Source: Scortum barcoo (lineage: Eukaryota; Chordata; Actinopteri; Centrarchiformes; Terapontidae). Taken from it: a stretch of DNA of 64,000 bases. Each line of letters opens with the position of its first letter. The first letter of the stretch is position 1. The DNA is taken from assembly GCA_023238725.1 (NCBI GenBank), contig CM041553.1, forward strand, positions 21,696,001 to 21,760,000, read 5' to 3'. The notes beneath the pieces were generated by a model. It was given only the letters and a program-made list of their open reading frames with translations. It was not told the origin of the DNA and did no database searches. Both the position numbers and the translations under genes were made by a program. Shown here piece by piece: positions 62,365 to 64,000 of this stretch.

Positions 62365-62975
62365 TTTGGCAACACACAGGATCAAATATGAGAGGAGTTC
62401 AGTTTTGCGGTCGAAGTGCTGGAAGAAAAAAGAAGAGGGCACTAAGGAGGAAACCGATTTACTGAGGGAAGCAAGATACTCTGATGCATCCTCGGCCATG
62501 CAGGGGTCAGCAGTGCGTCGCTGCTGGGATCCACCAGGGAATCAGGGATCTACCCTGGAAGAGCAAACATCCGGACAGAGACTTATACCTAAGCAGCAGG
62601 AGGGCGTGGCATGGCACACTTCAAAAGGCATGTTGGATCTAAGAGGAGGGGAATGAAGGGTTTTGCGCCATCTCAAATGCTCATTACTCTGAGGCTCAAA
62701 GATCTAAAATAAACCCACCCTCCTAATCCGCTGGTGTCATCAGTGAAGGCACGTTTACTACAAACAGTACAAGTACACATGCAGGCTTAATCCACATGGG
62801 CTGTATTGATGACTGCACAGAAAATAAGGTGGGAATCAGTATCTGTGGCAATGGTAAAATGGTAATTTAGTTTGCATGTTTTATTTAGAAAAAAAATGTA
62901 CACGATTTGCTCATTTCCAAACTTAGCATTTTTTTAAATGAAGCACAGACACGAAATAAAGAGCCATAGTAAACA

Positions 62976-62981
62976 TTTATT
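62976..62981 (-). terminator. Polyadenylation signal of the LITAF-domain gene
   Basis: Minus-strand AATAAA about 225 bases after the stop at 63205. The surroundings (GCAAATAAATGTTTAC) look like a typical vertebrate signal. Confidence 0.5.
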
Positions 62982-63204
62982 TGCAATGATATTGTTACAA
63001 AAAAGATTAAAATACAATTAAAAATCTCTAAATTCTACATGACAAGAACTAACATCTCTTTTCCTTATATATTATACATTCAACCATATACATCTATATA
63101 CTTTATCCTAACTGGCTTTTGACTAAATGTTATTGCAATTTGAACTTCTGTTAAGGTTAAAAAACACATTAGATGAACCTGTTGGCAGCCAAGCTTGTGT
63201 GTTT

Positions 63205-63619
63205 TCATTCACAGCATGTCTTCCTGTGTATGTGGAGGACCCGTCGACAGCGAGGACAAGTGTGATAGGCGTCCTTGAAATAGTTCACAAATAGTGGAAT
63301 CAGGCAGCACCCAAGCAGCAACCTGGGAGGCAGAAATTACATATCAGCGTCTTTGCCCTTTCGATTGTGTGTGTCCGTGTGAGTGTGTGATTGATGCTGG
63401 TTAATTAGATAACCAGATTTAGGTATTTCAATGAGTCTCCTCACCCACAAAGCACAAACACAAGACACATGAGCCACGCGTAAGTCCCGACTTGGTAGGT
63501 GACCTGCGTGGTGACCTGAGTCTGGCAAGAAGTGCATGTCGTCAGACCTGGAGAGCGGTAAAGCTCCGTTTCGTAGGTCACAAACTTCGGCCTGAGAGTA
63601 GACGGAGGGAGAGAAGATA
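63205..63619 (-). CDS. LITAF-domain protein (LITAF/CDIP1 family), C-terminal part
   Basis: Two exons: 63619 (alternative boundary 63591) down to 63445, and 63322-63205, with GT-AG intron GTGAGG...CCCAG and TGA at 63205-63207. The product contains the LITAF domain: a first zinc-knuckle CTSC, a hydrophobic membrane-inserted segment (about TYAWLMCLVFVLCGLLLGCC), and a second knuckle CPRC, ending HIHRKTCCE. LITAF/CDIP1 proteins sit on the cytosolic face of late endosomes/lysosomes, anchored by this Zn-stabilised amphipathic segment. The usual proline-rich amino terminus with PPxY/PSAP motifs must lie further right, outside the window. CDIP1 versus LITAF is not settled; TQVTYQVGTYAWL leans to the CDIP1-like side. 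Confidence 0.88.
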
Positions 63620-64000
63620 CTACAGAAAAAAACAAGATGAGGAAAAGGAATGCTTATTTTCAAAAAATAATTTTACAGTTTACAATTTTCTTTCATTTGT
63701 AATCCTTAACATTATCTGAATATTAGACATTATCTGACTCAATTTTATAAGAAAAGGTTTGTTCAAAGTATAATTTTTCAAATTGTTGAATGTCATCCCA
63801 TTCAATGTAAATACCAAAACTACTATTGGAATTAAATCAGTATGTTGAAGTCTGCTGTATTCCTCCTCACACTTATGATTTAGACATTTATTTATTGGTT
63901 TTGTAAAATACTGAAAATAACTGTTTAACTTCTACACATGCATCTAGGCAGAAAGAACATCCCTAAATTATGAACAAAGAAACTTTCATGCCCTCTCTAC
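63620..64000 (-). other. Probable intron of the LITAF-domain gene
   Basis: AT-rich, no exon recognised. On the minus strand TTTTTTTCTGTAG directly precedes the exon at 63619. The upstream exon is beyond the window. Confidence 0.5.

Noticed and set aside
62201..62656. 151-residue plus-strand ORF opposite prr18
   Set aside because: Antisense shadow of the prr18 coding sequence, which carries the recognised motifs.

Overview
The window is nuclear DNA from a ray-finned (teleost) fish. The evidence is vertebrate genes split by short GT-AG introns, abundant CA/GT, CT, GATA and AT microsatellites, a decayed Tc1/mariner element with long inverted repeats, and degenerate dispersed repeats. No bacterial, viral or CRISPR structure is seen.

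Layout. Positions 1789-15881 (+) hold the 3' part of an NMDA-receptor GluN2A gene (grin2a). The exons run from the end of the S1 ligand-binding half through pore, S2, M4 and the long cytoplasmic tail to a PSIESDV PDZ ligand; the amino-terminal exons lie off the left edge. A 3' UTR of up to about 3.5 kb follows. Roughly 19.4-47.5 kb is a gene-poor interval with microsatellites, dispersed repeats, one Tc1-like element (35626-37234) and two weak unassigned exon candidates. Positions 49073-51793 (-) hold a complete four-exon hapstr1 (C16orf72) gene with a CpG-rich, CCAAT-containing promoter. Positions 53424-59841 (+) hold a complete 15-exon ABCG2-like half-transporter of 618 residues. Positions 61537-62364 (-) hold a single-exon prr18-like gene. 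Positions 63205-63619 (-) hold the last two exons of a LITAF-domain protein whose 5' part lies off the right edge.

The genes do not form a pathway. Their order is of syntenic interest: GRIN2A, HAPSTR1/C16orf72 and LITAF all lie on human 16p13, whereas ABCG2-like and PRR18-like genes sit on other human chromosomes. Grin2a and hapstr1 converge, hapstr1 and the ABCG2-like gene diverge, and the ABCG2-like gene and prr18 converge.

The most interesting points are a reading-frame break in the grin2a tail that an unrecognised 86-bp intron would resolve, fish-type introns in that tail, a GC-AG intron in hapstr1, an ABCG2-like transporter without the family's extracellular disulfide cysteines, two dispersed repeat families, and an equal-length duplicated 77-bp segment. 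No clearly new biological system was found.
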